From positions 124,001 through 188,000 of the forward strand of contig NZ_AEYW01000006.1 in the NCBI RefSeq assembly GCF_000192475.1: DNA of 64,000 bases, in the 5' to 3' direction. Under the pieces are notes generated by a model. The model worked only from the letters and a program-made list of their open reading frames with translations, did not search any database and was not told the origin of the DNA. The stretch's first letter is position 1. Every line of letters starts with the position of its first letter. The stretch comes from Ruegeria conchae. Lineage in GTDB: Bacteria > Pseudomonadota > Alphaproteobacteria > Rhodobacterales > Rhodobacteraceae. Of the stretch, positions 1-8,155 are shown one piece after another. Both the position numbers and the translations under genes were made by a program.

Positions 1-6
1 AGGACA

Positions 7-453
7 ATGGCAAAGACCCAAGACTTTACCGCGACCCTGAAAGACATGATGGGCGCGTTCCCGGTTGACACAACCGCTCTGGAAGACGCATTCAAATCGA
101 CCGCTTCGCTGAACGAAAAGCTGTCGGGTGTTGCTCTGGACGCAGCTGAAAAATCGGCTGAAATCTCGAACAAATGGACCAAAGAAACTCTGGCCAAACT
201 GACCGAGATGTCGAAAGCAAAAACCGAGCCTGCAGATTACGCAAAAGCCGCAACCGACTTCGCAAGCGCGTCGGCTGAAGTTGCTGCTGAAAACCTGGCT
301 GCTTTCGCTGAGATTGCGAAAAAAGTTCAGACCGAAACCGTTGAGCTGCTGATGGCGGCTGGCAAAGACGCTGCAGAAGATGCAACTGCAGCTGTCAAAA
401 AAGCCACCAACGAGGTGACTGCTGCAGCAAAGAAAGCAGCAACTGCAAAGTAA
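7..453 (+). CDS. phaP: Phasin family protein (PHB granule coat)
   Basis: A 148-residue, alanine- and lysine-rich, proline-poor protein predicted to be almost entirely helical. It matches the phasin family, with a conserved amphipathic core at about residues 30-125 and a basic AAAKKAATAK tail. Phasins coat intracellular polyhydroxybutyrate granules and limit their size. An AGGA ribosome site lies at the very start of the window, just before the ATG. The next gene encodes PhaR, the usual repressor of phasin genes, and a terminator separates the two, so phaP is probably a strongly expressed single gene whose promoter lies outside the window. Confidence 0.9.
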   Translation: MAKTQDFTATLKDMMGAFPVDTTALEDAFKSTASLNEKLSGVALDAAEKSAEISNKWTKETLAKLTEMSKAKTEPADYAKAATDFASASAEVAAENLAAFAEIAKKVQTETVELLMAAGKDAAEDATAAVKKATNEVTAAAKKAATAK

Positions 454-503
454 GATAAGACTGCGACTTAGCACCCATTCCTCCCAAATGGTGCAATCGC
501 TGC

Positions 504-535
504 GGGCAGGTCGCTTGACCTGCCCTTTCTTTTTG
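504..535 (+). terminator. Rho-independent terminator of phaP
   Basis: GGGCAGGTC (504-512) pairs perfectly with GACCTGCCC (517-525) across a 4-nt loop and is followed by TTTCTTTTTG. It lies between phaP and the phaR start. It overlaps a longer in-frame extension of phaR, which argues against that extension being translated. Confidence 0.85.
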
Positions 536-537
536 TT

Positions 538-562
538 CTGCAGTCGCATAACCTCTGCTGCA
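538..562. promoter_or_regulatory. TGC/GCA-rich candidate PhaR site
   Basis: CTGCAG (538-543) and TGCTGCA (556-562) lie just upstream of the phaR GTG start. PhaR of Paracoccus is known to bind TGC/GCA-rich DNA and to control its own gene, so an autoregulatory site is plausible. A related dyad lies at 49150-49170. The sequence is short and CTGCA is common in this genome, so this is tentative. Confidence 0.3.
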
Positions 563-589
563 ACGCATCATCCTTGGGGAGGGTACAGG

Positions 590-1144
590 GTGTCGGAACA
601 AGAAAAACCTCTGCTGATCAAGCGTTATGCCAGCCGTCGGCTGTATAATACTGAGACTAGCGATTACGTGACGCTTGAAGATATCGCGGGCTTTATTCGC
701 GACGGGCGTGAAGTGCAGATCATCGACCTGAAAACCGGCGATGATCTGACCCGCCAATATCTGCTTCAAATCATTGCCGAACACGAAAGCCGTGGCGAGA
801 ATGTGCTGCCGGTCAACGTCCTGAATGATCTGGTCCGTAGCTACATGGTGCCGGGCGGGGGCATGATGCCACAATTCCTGCAGAGCTCGTTCGAGATGCT
901 GCGTGAAAGCCAGTCCAAGATGATGGAAAACATGAATGCGATGAACCCGATGTCACAGATGCCGGGTTTCGACGCGATGCAGGCGCAGCAAAAGGCTTTC
1001 CTGAAGGCAATGACCGGGGGCTTGGCTGGCAACTGGTCCAGCCCCGAGCAAGAGCCTGAGGCACCGTCCGAGCCGAAAGAAGATCTGGACGACATCAAGA
1101 AGCAGCTTGCCGATTTGCAGCAGAAGCTTTCAAAGCTGAGCTGA
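590..1144 (+). CDS. phaR: Polyhydroxyalkanoate synthesis repressor PhaR
   Basis: A 184-residue protein with the diagnostic PhaR N-terminal DNA-binding domain (IKRYASRRLYNTETSDYVTL, about residues 10-29), a PHB-accumulation domain in the middle, a Met/Gln-rich stretch and a short C-terminal coiled coil. PhaR senses PHB and represses phasin and its own gene. I chose GTG 590 because GGGGAGGG lies 6-7 nt upstream and because the longer reading from 488 would translate through the phaP terminator. It sits directly after phaP, the usual arrangement in this group. Confidence 0.92.
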   Translation: MSEQEKPLLIKRYASRRLYNTETSDYVTLEDIAGFIRDGREVQIIDLKTGDDLTRQYLLQIIAEHESRGENVLPVNVLNDLVRSYMVPGGGMMPQFLQSSFEMLRESQSKMMENMNAMNPMSQMPGFDAMQAQQKAFLKAMTGGLAGNWSSPEQEPEAPSEPKEDLDDIKKQLADLQQKLSKLS

Positions 1145-1152
1145 TTTTACCG

Positions 1153-1914
1153 ATGCGTTGGCTGTTTGTGCTGTGCGCGGTGCTTTGGGCATCCCAGACT
1201 GCAGCACAAGGGCAGTTCACGTCGATCTGGGAACCTGTCTGCACATTAGGACACGATACCGCTGCGGGCTGCGATGATATCCGCGCGCGCGAAATTCTGG
1301 ACGCTTCGACTGAACCTTGGCGCGCGATAGGGCGCGTCAACTTTGCCAGTCGTAGCCAACGGTCGCACTGCACGGGTGTTCTTGTCGCTGAACATTTGGT
1401 TCTGACCGCAGCGCATTGTCTGTTCAACACTGCCCGTCAGCGCTGGATCCCTCCTGGCAGCATCCGCTTTGCATCGGGTTATCAACGCGGTGAGGCCATT
1501 GCTGTCTCATCCGTCACTGCCTACCGGCTTGATGCAGAGCAGGGTGTCGGTGGTCGTTTCAACAATCGCGCTGATCTGGATTGGGCCGTATTGGAACTGG
1601 ACCAGCCGATTGGAGTCCAGTTGGGCTTTTTCTCGATTTTCCAGACCGCTGAGAGGGTCGGTTCGGTCGTAGGGTACCCCGGATTGCGCCCGCATGTGCT
1701 GAGTCAAACGGGCTCATGTGCCCCAAACCCGTCAGGTGATGGGCTTTTCCATGGGATTTGCCCGGTCATGATGGGAGATTCTGGTGCACCGTTCCTCGTA
1801 CAAACCGATGCGGGCCTCGCCGTTGCAGGAATACTATCGCGTATTGCACCAACCCCCGATGGGATTGATGCATTGTTTCTGTCTATACAGGAGTTCGATC
1901 TGGGCAGGCGTTAG
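1153..1914 (+). CDS. Secreted trypsin-like serine protease
   Basis: A 253-residue S1-type protease with an N-terminal signal peptide ending near TAAQG. The catalytic triad is visible: His88 in LTAAHC, Asp143 in DLDWAVLEL and Ser210 in GDSGAP. Cys73 and Cys89 flank the His as in trypsins. It probably acts in the periplasm or outside the cell. It starts 8 nt after phaR without a good ribosome site, so it may be co-transcribed with phaR, although no functional link to PHB is known. Similar small proteases are common in roseobacters and their substrate is unknown. Confidence 0.85.
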   Translation: MRWLFVLCAVLWASQTAAQGQFTSIWEPVCTLGHDTAAGCDDIRAREILDASTEPWRAIGRVNFASRSQRSHCTGVLVAEHLVLTAAHCLFNTARQRWIPPGSIRFASGYQRGEAIAVSSVTAYRLDAEQGVGGRFNNRADLDWAVLELDQPIGVQLGFFSIFQTAERVGSVVGYPGLRPHVLSQTGSCAPNPSGDGLFHGICPVMMGDSGAPFLVQTDAGLAVAGILSRIAPTPDGIDALFLSIQEFDLGRR

Positions 1915-1916
1915 AG

Positions 1917-3116
1917 CTAGGTGCCATAAACCGGCATCGGACCAACAACTTCACCAATCGAGGCCAGTAGGATGTCGGCAATGACGTCCAGCTCTTCGCG
2001 TGTCAGGCGCACAGGCAGGCGCACATCACAGGCCTTCATCAACATTGCGCGGGTCTGCGGCAGATCAAACTGCTCGGGCAGGAACTGCCAGTTCCAGAAG
2101 GCGCGGGCATTGTCCTGACTCATGCCAAACACCTGCACTTTGACGCCACGCGCTTCGGCAGCAGCGGCGAAGGCGCGAATTTCTTCGTCGTTAAGGTCAA
2201 CCAGATTAAACTGGATTGAATCCGGTGCGCGCTGCTCGGGCGCCAGAGGGGCAGGGACATCGATATAGGGCGACGTGTTCAGTCGATCAGCCACATAGTC
2301 ATGGTTTGCCAGCCCGTCGCGCACTCGGCGGGCCAGTTCGGGGATTTGCGGGCGAATGACTGCGGCGCTGAGGTTGCTCATGCGCAAGTTATACAGTGGC
2401 AATCGGTTCTGCCATTTGGCAAAGGCCTGTTCCAGCTCTGACGAGCCCGAGTGTTTTTTCCAGTTATGCTCGTACGCACCCGACATGATGACCGCCTGAG
2501 CAACCAGATCAGCATCATCGCTAACCAGAATGCCACCTTCACCGGCGTTGATCATCTTGTAAGACTGGAACGAGAAGCAGCCTACCTTGCCGATAGTGCC
2601 AATATTACGCCCATGCCAGGTTGTGCCCAGTGAATGGGCCGCGTCTTCGATCACAGGGATATCGAGTGCGTCACACAACTCCATGATGGCGTCTATATCC
2701 GAAGTATGGCCGCGCATGTGGCTGATGATCACCGCCTGCACGCTGTCGAGCTTGGCGGCGAAGTCGGCCACATCGACGCGATAATTGTCGCCGACTTCGC
2801 ACAGAACCGGAATGCAATCCGCGTGCACGATTGAAGACGGCACGGCCGCAAAGGTAAATCCGGGAATCAGAACCCGCGCATCGCGGGGTAAGCCCAACGC
2901 TTTGAGCGACAGAAATAGTGCTGCGGAACAGGACGAAACAGCGAGCGCGTATTTCGTGCCAAGTAGTTCTGCGAATTCTGTTTCCAGCAGGGCGACAGGC
3001 GCATCCTGCGGGGCGGTATAGCGGAACAGATCGCCTGACTTCATCAGGGCGTCGATGGCGTCTCTTGCGGCTGCGGGGATAGGTTCGGCTTCATGAACGT
3101 TGGGTACAAGCGTCAT
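1917..3116 (-). CDS. DegT/DnrJ/EryC1/StrS-family PLP aminotransferase
   Basis: A 399-residue type I fold PLP enzyme. Lys187 in FSFQSYKMINAGEGG is the Schiff-base lysine and Asp158 in EDAAHSLG pairs with the PLP nitrogen. The family usually transaminates nucleotide sugars, but no sugar or polysaccharide gene is nearby. The gene instead closes the gamma-glutamylation cluster, 112 bp after the PuuB-like oxidase, so a role in amine or amino-acid conversion is an inference from context. A 7-bp inverted repeat lies just upstream, so it may also have its own promoter. Confidence 0.8.
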   Translation of the reverse strand: MTLVPNVHEAEPIPAAARDAIDALMKSGDLFRYTAPQDAPVALLETEFAELLGTKYALAVSSCSAALFLSLKALGLPRDARVLIPGFTFAAVPSSIVHADCIPVLCEVGDNYRVDVADFAAKLDSVQAVIISHMRGHTSDIDAIMELCDALDIPVIEDAAHSLGTTWHGRNIGTIGKVGCFSFQSYKMINAGEGGILVSDDADLVAQAVIMSGAYEHNWKKHSGSSELEQAFAKWQNRLPLYNLRMSNLSAAVIRPQIPELARRVRDGLANHDYVADRLNTSPYIDVPAPLAPEQRAPDSIQFNLVDLNDEEIRAFAAAAEARGVKVQVFGMSQDNARAFWNWQFLPEQFDLPQTRAMLMKACDVRLPVRLTREELDVIADILLASIGEVVGPMPVYGT

Positions 3117-3122
3117 ATTTGG

Positions 3123-3149
3123 ATTTCCCGAATTTTATCTTTGGGAAAT
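3123..3149. promoter_or_regulatory. ATTTCCC...GGGAAAT inverted repeat before the aminotransferase
   Basis: ATTTCCC (3123-3129) and GGGAAAT (3143-3149) form a 7-bp dyad with an AT-rich 13-nt spacer, 7 bp upstream of the aminotransferase ATG. It could be an operator or a short leader hairpin. No T-run favours a terminator. Confidence 0.3.
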
Positions 3150-3228
3150 ATAAATTCGATGCTCTGACAAGCCAAGTCCCAATTCGCATCGTCAGCGAGA
3201 TTTCACCAATTCGTCGTATGGAATGTGT

Positions 3229-4533
3229 TCAGATACCCAGCCTGTCGCGCGTCGCGTACCAAGTCATCGCCAAGATCAACAGGGGCGTTCGCAATGCGGG
3301 TCCACCAGGGAATGGCAGCGCAGGAACGCGGGCCATGGTATCAAACCCCTCAGCCTGTCCCTGAATCGCCAGTGCCATTAGTTGCCCCGCATGGGTCGCA
3401 GTGCCAACGCCGTGACCGGAATAACCCGAGGCGGACAGGATATTCGGTGCGATCCGGGCGAGGTAGGGCATACGCCGCATGGTGATACCGAGGGTTCCAC
3501 CCCAAGCATAGTCAATCTTGACGTCTCGCAGATGCGGGTAAATCTCGGTCATCGGTTTGCGCACCTTGGCGGCGATGTCCTCGGGGAAACGATAACCATA
3601 GCTTTCGCCACCCCCAAACAGCAGCCTTCCATCTGCACTTAACCGGAAGTAGTTCACCACGAATTTCGTGTCAGCAACGGCGATATCCTTGGCCAATACC
3701 TTTTGCGCCTCGGCGCCCAATGGCTCGGTTGCCGCGATGAAATTGTTGATGGGCATCACACGCGATGCAACTTGCCGGTTCAGATCGCCGAGATATCCGT
3801 TGCAGGCCAGAATAACGTTATCTGCGGTGATCTTGCCTTTTTCCGTGCGCACAGTCACGCGAGCGCCCTGATCGATGCCAAGAACCTCGGTGTCTTCATG
3901 CAGTCGTAACCCCGCTCCGACCGCGGCGCGCGCGAGGCCAAGCGCATAGTTCAACGGATGCAAATGCGCCGCACCATTGTCCAGATACCCACCCGCATAG
4001 GCAGGTGAGGGACAAAGCCCGCGCGCAGCATCGGCATCCAGGGCTTCGATTTGGTCGTATTTGTATCTGCCCGACAGATGCGCCGCGTGATCATGTAGCT
4101 CAGCGCGCTCCGAGTCGTTGAAGCCCAGAACCGCAATTCCTGGCTTCAGATCGCAGTCGATCTGATGCTTTGAGATCAGTGATTTGACCAGATCCTTTGC
4201 ATCTTCGGCCAGATCCCAAAGCTTTAAGGCGTCGTCATCGCCAACGAGCCGCTCAAGATCCTCCTGGTCCATCCGCTGTGCGCTGCCCAGTTGGCCTCCG
4301 TTGCGACCCGAAGCGCCAAAGCCCGCGCGGTGAGCTTCGAGCAGGACAACATCGAACCCGGCCTCAGCTAAATGCAAAGCGGCCGAAAGGCCCGTATATC
4401 CGCCCCCGACAATGCAGACGTCCGCGGTGTGGTCGCCTACAAGTGCCGGATAGCGGTCGAATGGATGCGCAGTCGCGGCGTACCAGCTCGGCGGGTACTC
4501 CGCCTTGCGATCATTGGAATACAGCAGGTTCAT
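3229..4533 (-). CDS. puuB: FAD-dependent oxidoreductase, gamma-glutamylputrescine oxidase-like
   Basis: A 434-residue DAO-family flavoenzyme. The dinucleotide-binding fold GGGYTGLSAALHLAEAGFDV begins at about residue 43, followed by GFGASGRNGGQ. Near the end are the family signatures YSGHGV and ATRDRLGI. It closely follows the pattern of E. coli PuuB, which oxidises gamma-glutamylputrescine to the aldehyde. It lies 12 bp after a glutamine-synthetase-like ligase in the same orientation, which supports a gamma-glutamylated amine substrate. The exact amine (putrescine, another polyamine or a monoamine) cannot be decided here. Confidence 0.85.
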   Translation of the reverse strand: MNLLYSNDRKAEYPPSWYAATAHPFDRYPALVGDHTADVCIVGGGYTGLSAALHLAEAGFDVVLLEAHRAGFGASGRNGGQLGSAQRMDQEDLERLVGDDDALKLWDLAEDAKDLVKSLISKHQIDCDLKPGIAVLGFNDSERAELHDHAAHLSGRYKYDQIEALDADAARGLCPSPAYAGGYLDNGAAHLHPLNYALGLARAAVGAGLRLHEDTEVLGIDQGARVTVRTEKGKITADNVILACNGYLGDLNRQVASRVMPINNFIAATEPLGAEAQKVLAKDIAVADTKFVVNYFRLSADGRLLFGGGESYGYRFPEDIAAKVRKPMTEIYPHLRDVKIDYAWGGTLGITMRRMPYLARIAPNILSASGYSGHGVGTATHAGQLMALAIQGQAEGFDTMARVPALPFPGGPALRTPLLILAMTWYATRDRLGI

Positions 4534-4545
4534 CGCGTCGTTGCC

Positions 4546-5904
4546 TTAGACGTTCATCAGCAGATGCTCGCGTTCCCACGGGGAAATGACCTGCAAGAAC
4601 TCTTCGTACTCAGCACGCTTGACGATGCCGTAGACGCGGGCGAATTCAGGACCCAGAACTTCGTGCAGGGCTGTTGCTTCATCAAACAAGTCCAGGGCTT
4701 CACCCATGATCTGAGGGATATCGCCGTCGCCTTCATAGGCGTCACCGTAGAATTGGCGGCGTGGGCGTTCTTGCTGAGTCAGCCCCAAATAGCCGCAGGC
4801 CAGTGACAATGCGATGCCCAGATAAGGGTTGCAGTCCATGCCTGCGATGCGATTCTCGACCCGTCGCGCCTCGGGGCCGGACAGAGGTACGCGAATGCCG
4901 GTTGTGCGGTTGTCGCGCGCCCACTCCAGATTGATCGGAGCCGCGTGGTCTTTGACGTAGCGGCGATAAGAATTCACATACGGCGCCATCACCGCAAGCC
5001 CTGCGGGCAGGTGGTTTTGCAAGCCGGCGATGAAGTTGTAGAAGGCGTCCGTTTCTCCGCCCTGAGGGCCCGAGAAAATATTCTGACCCGATTCCATATC
5101 GATAATTGAGTGATGGATGTGCATGGCCGAGCCCGGCTCATCCTCGATCGGTTTCGCCATGAATGTTGCAAAGCAGTTATGACGCAGCGCGGCTTCGCGG
5201 ATCAGACGTTTGAAGTAGAATACCTCATCGGCCAGTTTTACAGGATCGCCATGACGCAGATTGATCTCCAACTGCCCGGCCCCGCCTTCTTGCGTGATCC
5301 CGTCGATTTCAAACCCCTGAAACTCGGCAAAGTCGTAGATGTCGTCGATCACCGGCCCGAACTCATCGACCGCCGTCATCGAATAGGCCTGCCGCGCCGC
5401 CGCCGGACGGCCCGAGCGGCCCATCATCGGCTTGATCCCTTGCGCCGGGTCTACATTCGGCGCGACAAGGAAAAATTCCATCTCAGGGGCGACAACCGGC
5501 TTCCAACCTTTGTCGTGATACATCTTCACAACGCGTTTGAGCACATTGCGGGGGCTGAAAGGGATCGGCTCGCCATCTCGGTCGAACGCGTCGTGAATCA
5601 CCTGCAAGGTCCAGTCGCCCGTCCAAGGAGCGGCCGACGCAGTTGAGAAGTCGGGTTTCAGGATCATGTCCCGCTCAATGAAACCGTCCTCACCTGCAGC
5701 TTCGCCCCAATCCCCTGTGATGGTCTGGTAGAAAATGCTGTCGGGTAGGTGAAAATAGGATTGCTTGGCAAACTTTGACGCCGGGACCGCCTTGCCGCGG
5801 GCGATGCCGGGCAGGTCAGAGATGATGCATTCAACCTCATCCAGCCGTTTGCCTTCAAAGTAGGTGCGTGCCGCTTCAGGCAGTTGATCTGTCCAGTCGG
5901 CCAT
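4546..5904 (-). CDS. puuA: Glutamine synthetase family ligase, gamma-glutamylputrescine synthetase-like
   Basis: A 452-residue GS-fold enzyme. Metal and ATP-site motifs are intact: EMEFFLV (Glu141, Glu143), GQLEINLRHGD (about 210-220), MHIHHS (261-266), NRTTGIRVP (332-340) and RRVENRIAGMDCNPYLG. The PuuA branch of the GS family ligates glutamate to an amine using ATP. Its start overlaps the stop of the amidotransferase by one base (TAATG), indicating translational coupling, and the PuuB-like oxidase follows. Assignment to PuuA rests on this context; other amine:glutamate ligases are possible. Confidence 0.8.
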   Translation of the reverse strand: MADWTDQLPEAARTYFEGKRLDEVECIISDLPGIARGKAVPASKFAKQSYFHLPDSIFYQTITGDWGEAAGEDGFIERDMILKPDFSTASAAPWTGDWTLQVIHDAFDRDGEPIPFSPRNVLKRVVKMYHDKGWKPVVAPEMEFFLVAPNVDPAQGIKPMMGRSGRPAAARQAYSMTAVDEFGPVIDDIYDFAEFQGFEIDGITQEGGAGQLEINLRHGDPVKLADEVFYFKRLIREAALRHNCFATFMAKPIEDEPGSAMHIHHSIIDMESGQNIFSGPQGGETDAFYNFIAGLQNHLPAGLAVMAPYVNSYRRYVKDHAAPINLEWARDNRTTGIRVPLSGPEARRVENRIAGMDCNPYLGIALSLACGYLGLTQQERPRRQFYGDAYEGDGDIPQIMGEALDLFDEATALHEVLGPEFARVYGIVKRAEYEEFLQVISPWEREHLLMNV

Positions 5905-6584
5905 TAGGCCCTCGCTTTCTTTAGGAATTCTGCCATGTGGCGACCGATTTTGGCATTGTCATCCGGGGCATCATGCCGGTTCGCGGCCGCCTGCATCAAC
6001 GCATCAGGAACCACACCTTTGCCTCGGGTCTCCATCAAGCCCTGAATGAAGTCATTTCCATATTCAGGATGGGCCTGCACGGTCCAGATCGTATCGCCAT
6101 AAGTGACCATGGCGTTTTGGCAAAAGTCATTCGTGCCAGTGACCACAGCACCTTCGGGCAGTTGGGTCACCTGATCCTGATGCCATGCGTTCAGGGAGAC
6201 GGATTGATCGCCAAAACGATAATCGGTGCGTCCAATGGCCCAACCATCTTTGAACTTTTCCACTTTTCCACCAAGGGCTTGCGCGATGATCTGGTGACCA
6301 AAGCAGACACCGATCAGCGGGTTTCCGGTTTTCTGAATGTCCCGGATCAATTGCTCGAGCGGTGGTATCCACGGGTGATCTTCGTAAGCACCATGGCGTG
6401 AGCCCGTGATGACCCATCCATCCGCCTGATGTGCGTCCTCAGGAAACTCGCCATCGACGACTGCATATGTCTGGAATTCGAAGCCGTTGCCGCCCAGCAA
6501 TGCACGAAACATTCCATCATATTCCCCGAATTGATCATACAATTCGTCGGGTGGGTGGCCGGTTACAAGGATGCCGATTTTCAT
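5904..6584 (-). CDS. Class I glutamine amidotransferase-like hydrolase
   Basis: A 226-residue GATase1 domain protein. Cys94 in GVCFGHQ and the pair His172/Glu174 in AHPEYG form the expected triad. In the Puu pathway PuuD, a related cysteine hydrolase, releases GABA from gamma-glutamyl-GABA. This protein looks more like the stand-alone GMP-synthase-type amidotransferases than PuuD, but its position as first gene of the ligase-oxidase operon suggests an equivalent gamma-glutamyl hydrolase role. A 16-bp palindrome lies just upstream. Confidence 0.75.
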   Translation of the reverse strand: MKIGILVTGHPPDELYDQFGEYDGMFRALLGGNGFEFQTYAVVDGEFPEDAHQADGWVITGSRHGAYEDHPWIPPLEQLIRDIQKTGNPLIGVCFGHQIIAQALGGKVEKFKDGWAIGRTDYRFGDQSVSLNAWHQDQVTQLPEGAVVTGTNDFCQNAMVTYGDTIWTVQAHPEYGNDFIQGLMETRGKGVVPDALMQAAANRHDAPDDNAKIGRHMAEFLKKARA

Positions 6585-6592
6585 AGTTCACC

Positions 6593-6608
6593 AAATTTGA
6601 TCAAATTT
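6593..6608. promoter_or_regulatory. Perfect 16-bp palindrome AAATTTGATCAAATTT, predicted operator
   Basis: A perfect inverted repeat, 9 bp upstream of the amidotransferase ATG and downstream of the second ligase gene. The same sequence, with 15 of 16 bases matching, occurs at 8020-8035 before the second ligase gene. Two copies at the heads of two functionally linked units strongly suggest the binding site of one shared repressor. The regulator itself is not in the window. Confidence 0.7.
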
Positions 6609-6642
6609 ATTCTAGCGGAGCAGAACGAGGCGGGCAAGAGGC

Positions 6643-7962
6643 TCATACGCTCTCGAGATAGCTAAGCCAGTGGCTTTCTGGGGGCCGCTCTGCGAAGCGT
6701 GCGATTTCCTGCCGTTTTGTCATCGCCATGTAGCGGATCAGGTCAGCAGGGAAGATGCGCGCAACCAACCGGTCTGTCTCAAATGCGGAAATTGCCGAGG
6801 ACCAGTCGGGAGCAAGCTGCGGAAGGTCTGCAACCTCATAAGCATTTCCGGATATCGGAGCAGGTGGCTGCAAGGCGTCCTCTATACCAAGCAGCGCGGC
6901 ACCTAGCACGGCGGCCAGCATGAGATAGGGGTTGATGTCTCCCCCAGCGACGCGATGTTCGATCCGTCGGGCGGCAGGGGCACCGCCCGGAATGCGCAGG
7001 GCGGCTGTGCGGTTCTCATAGGCCCAACTGGCACCAGTGGGGGCATGCGCGCCGGGTACAAGCCGTGTGTAAGAGTTTCCGTGCGGCGCGAAGATCAGGG
7101 TTGAGCCGGGCATTGCGGCCAGACATCCCGCAACCGCTGAGCGCAGCAATTCGGTGCCTTCGGCCCCCCCGTCGTCAAAGATATTTTGGCCATCAGCGTC
7201 TATAACCGAGAAGTGCACATGCATCCCGTTGCCAGCATCCTCGGCGTAAGGTTTGGCCATGAAGGTCGCAGTGAATCCGTGTTTTCGTGCAAGGCCACGC
7301 GTCAAGCCTTTGAAAAGCCACGTATCATCGGCGCAGCGCAAGGCGTCCTGATGATTCAGGTTGATCTCAAATTGACCAATCCCGCTCTCAGAAATGGCGG
7401 TTTGGGCCGGGATGCCCATTGCGGTGCAGCCATCGTAAAGATCGGTGAAGAACGCATCAAAGGCATCCATCTCGGCCATCGATAGAACGGCCTCGTCCTG
7501 CAGTCTGCGGCCGGTGACCGGGTTGATAGGAGCTTGCGGTTGGTCGCCTGAAGCGTCGAGCAGAGTGAATTCCAGCTCAGTGGCGGCAACAACCGACCAG
7601 CCTCGTTCTGCATAGCGGTCCAGTACAGCAGATAGCGCGTGCCGGGGATCGCCCGCAAAGGGAGTTCCATCATCATGATAAAGGCACATGGGCACCAGAG
7701 CCGTGGCTGTGTCGAGCCAGGGCACCGGAACTGGGCCCCGCCCCGTCGGACGTAGGACGCCATCGGCATCTCCGCTTTCGAAGACCAGCGGGCTGCCATC
7801 AATATCGGCTCCCCAAAGATCGACATTGAGCGCTGAGAACGGCATTCGAACAGCCCCCTTATCCAGCTTGCTGGCATAGGAGGGCGGCACGCGTTTGCCG
7901 CGCATCTGTCCGTTCAGGTCACAGGCGGCGACGCGAAATGTGTGCAGGGCGCTCAGGTCCAT
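6643..7962 (-). CDS. Second glutamine synthetase family ligase
   Basis: A 439-residue GS-fold protein with the catalytic signatures ELEFTLL, GQFEINLNHQD, MHVHFSV, NRTAALRIP and RRIEHRVAGGDINPYLM. It is clearly diverged from the ligase at 4546-5904, so it probably uses a different amine. It lies 58 bp upstream of the amidotransferase, and that gap contains the palindromic operator, so it is either a separate unit or the head of one long operon. Glutamine biosynthesis itself is unlikely because the genes around it are for amine catabolism. Confidence 0.78.
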   Translation of the reverse strand: MDLSALHTFRVAACDLNGQMRGKRVPPSYASKLDKGAVRMPFSALNVDLWGADIDGSPLVFESGDADGVLRPTGRGPVPVPWLDTATALVPMCLYHDDGTPFAGDPRHALSAVLDRYAERGWSVVAATELEFTLLDASGDQPQAPINPVTGRRLQDEAVLSMAEMDAFDAFFTDLYDGCTAMGIPAQTAISESGIGQFEINLNHQDALRCADDTWLFKGLTRGLARKHGFTATFMAKPYAEDAGNGMHVHFSVIDADGQNIFDDGGAEGTELLRSAVAGCLAAMPGSTLIFAPHGNSYTRLVPGAHAPTGASWAYENRTAALRIPGGAPAARRIEHRVAGGDINPYLMLAAVLGAALLGIEDALQPPAPISGNAYEVADLPQLAPDWSSAISAFETDRLVARIFPADLIRYMAMTKRQEIARFAERPPESHWLSYLESV

Positions 7963-8019
7963 TGGGGGCTCCGTGGTCTTGTCACGAGAGGTTTAAATCA
8001 GGATTGGCGCCTTGTCACT

Positions 8020-8035
8020 AAATTTGATCAAATTA
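8020..8035. promoter_or_regulatory. Second copy of the AAATTTGATCAAATT palindrome
   Basis: AAATTTGATCAAATTA, 58 bp upstream of the second ligase start, in the 193-bp divergent region shared with mtfA. The inner 14 bp are perfectly palindromic. It matches the element at 6593-6608 and is predicted to bind the same regulator. Confidence 0.65.
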
Positions 8036-8155
8036 TGAGTCAACGCTTTTTGCGATGAGGGCCGAAGCTGGAAATCTTCCAACTTGTACAGGGATCAAAA
8101 CCGCTTTCTTCCGAGTTGTACAACAGTTAGGCACCTGATTGTGCCCGGAGCGGTG

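Noticed and set aside
488..589. N-terminal extension of PhaR from an ATG at 488
   Set aside because: It would translate through the phaP terminator, and the extra residues are not PhaR-like; GTG 590 has a ribosome site.
395..874. Long minus-strand frame over the phaP terminator and phaR
   Set aside because: Antisense shadow of phaR; the protein has no recognisable domain and covers a clear terminator.
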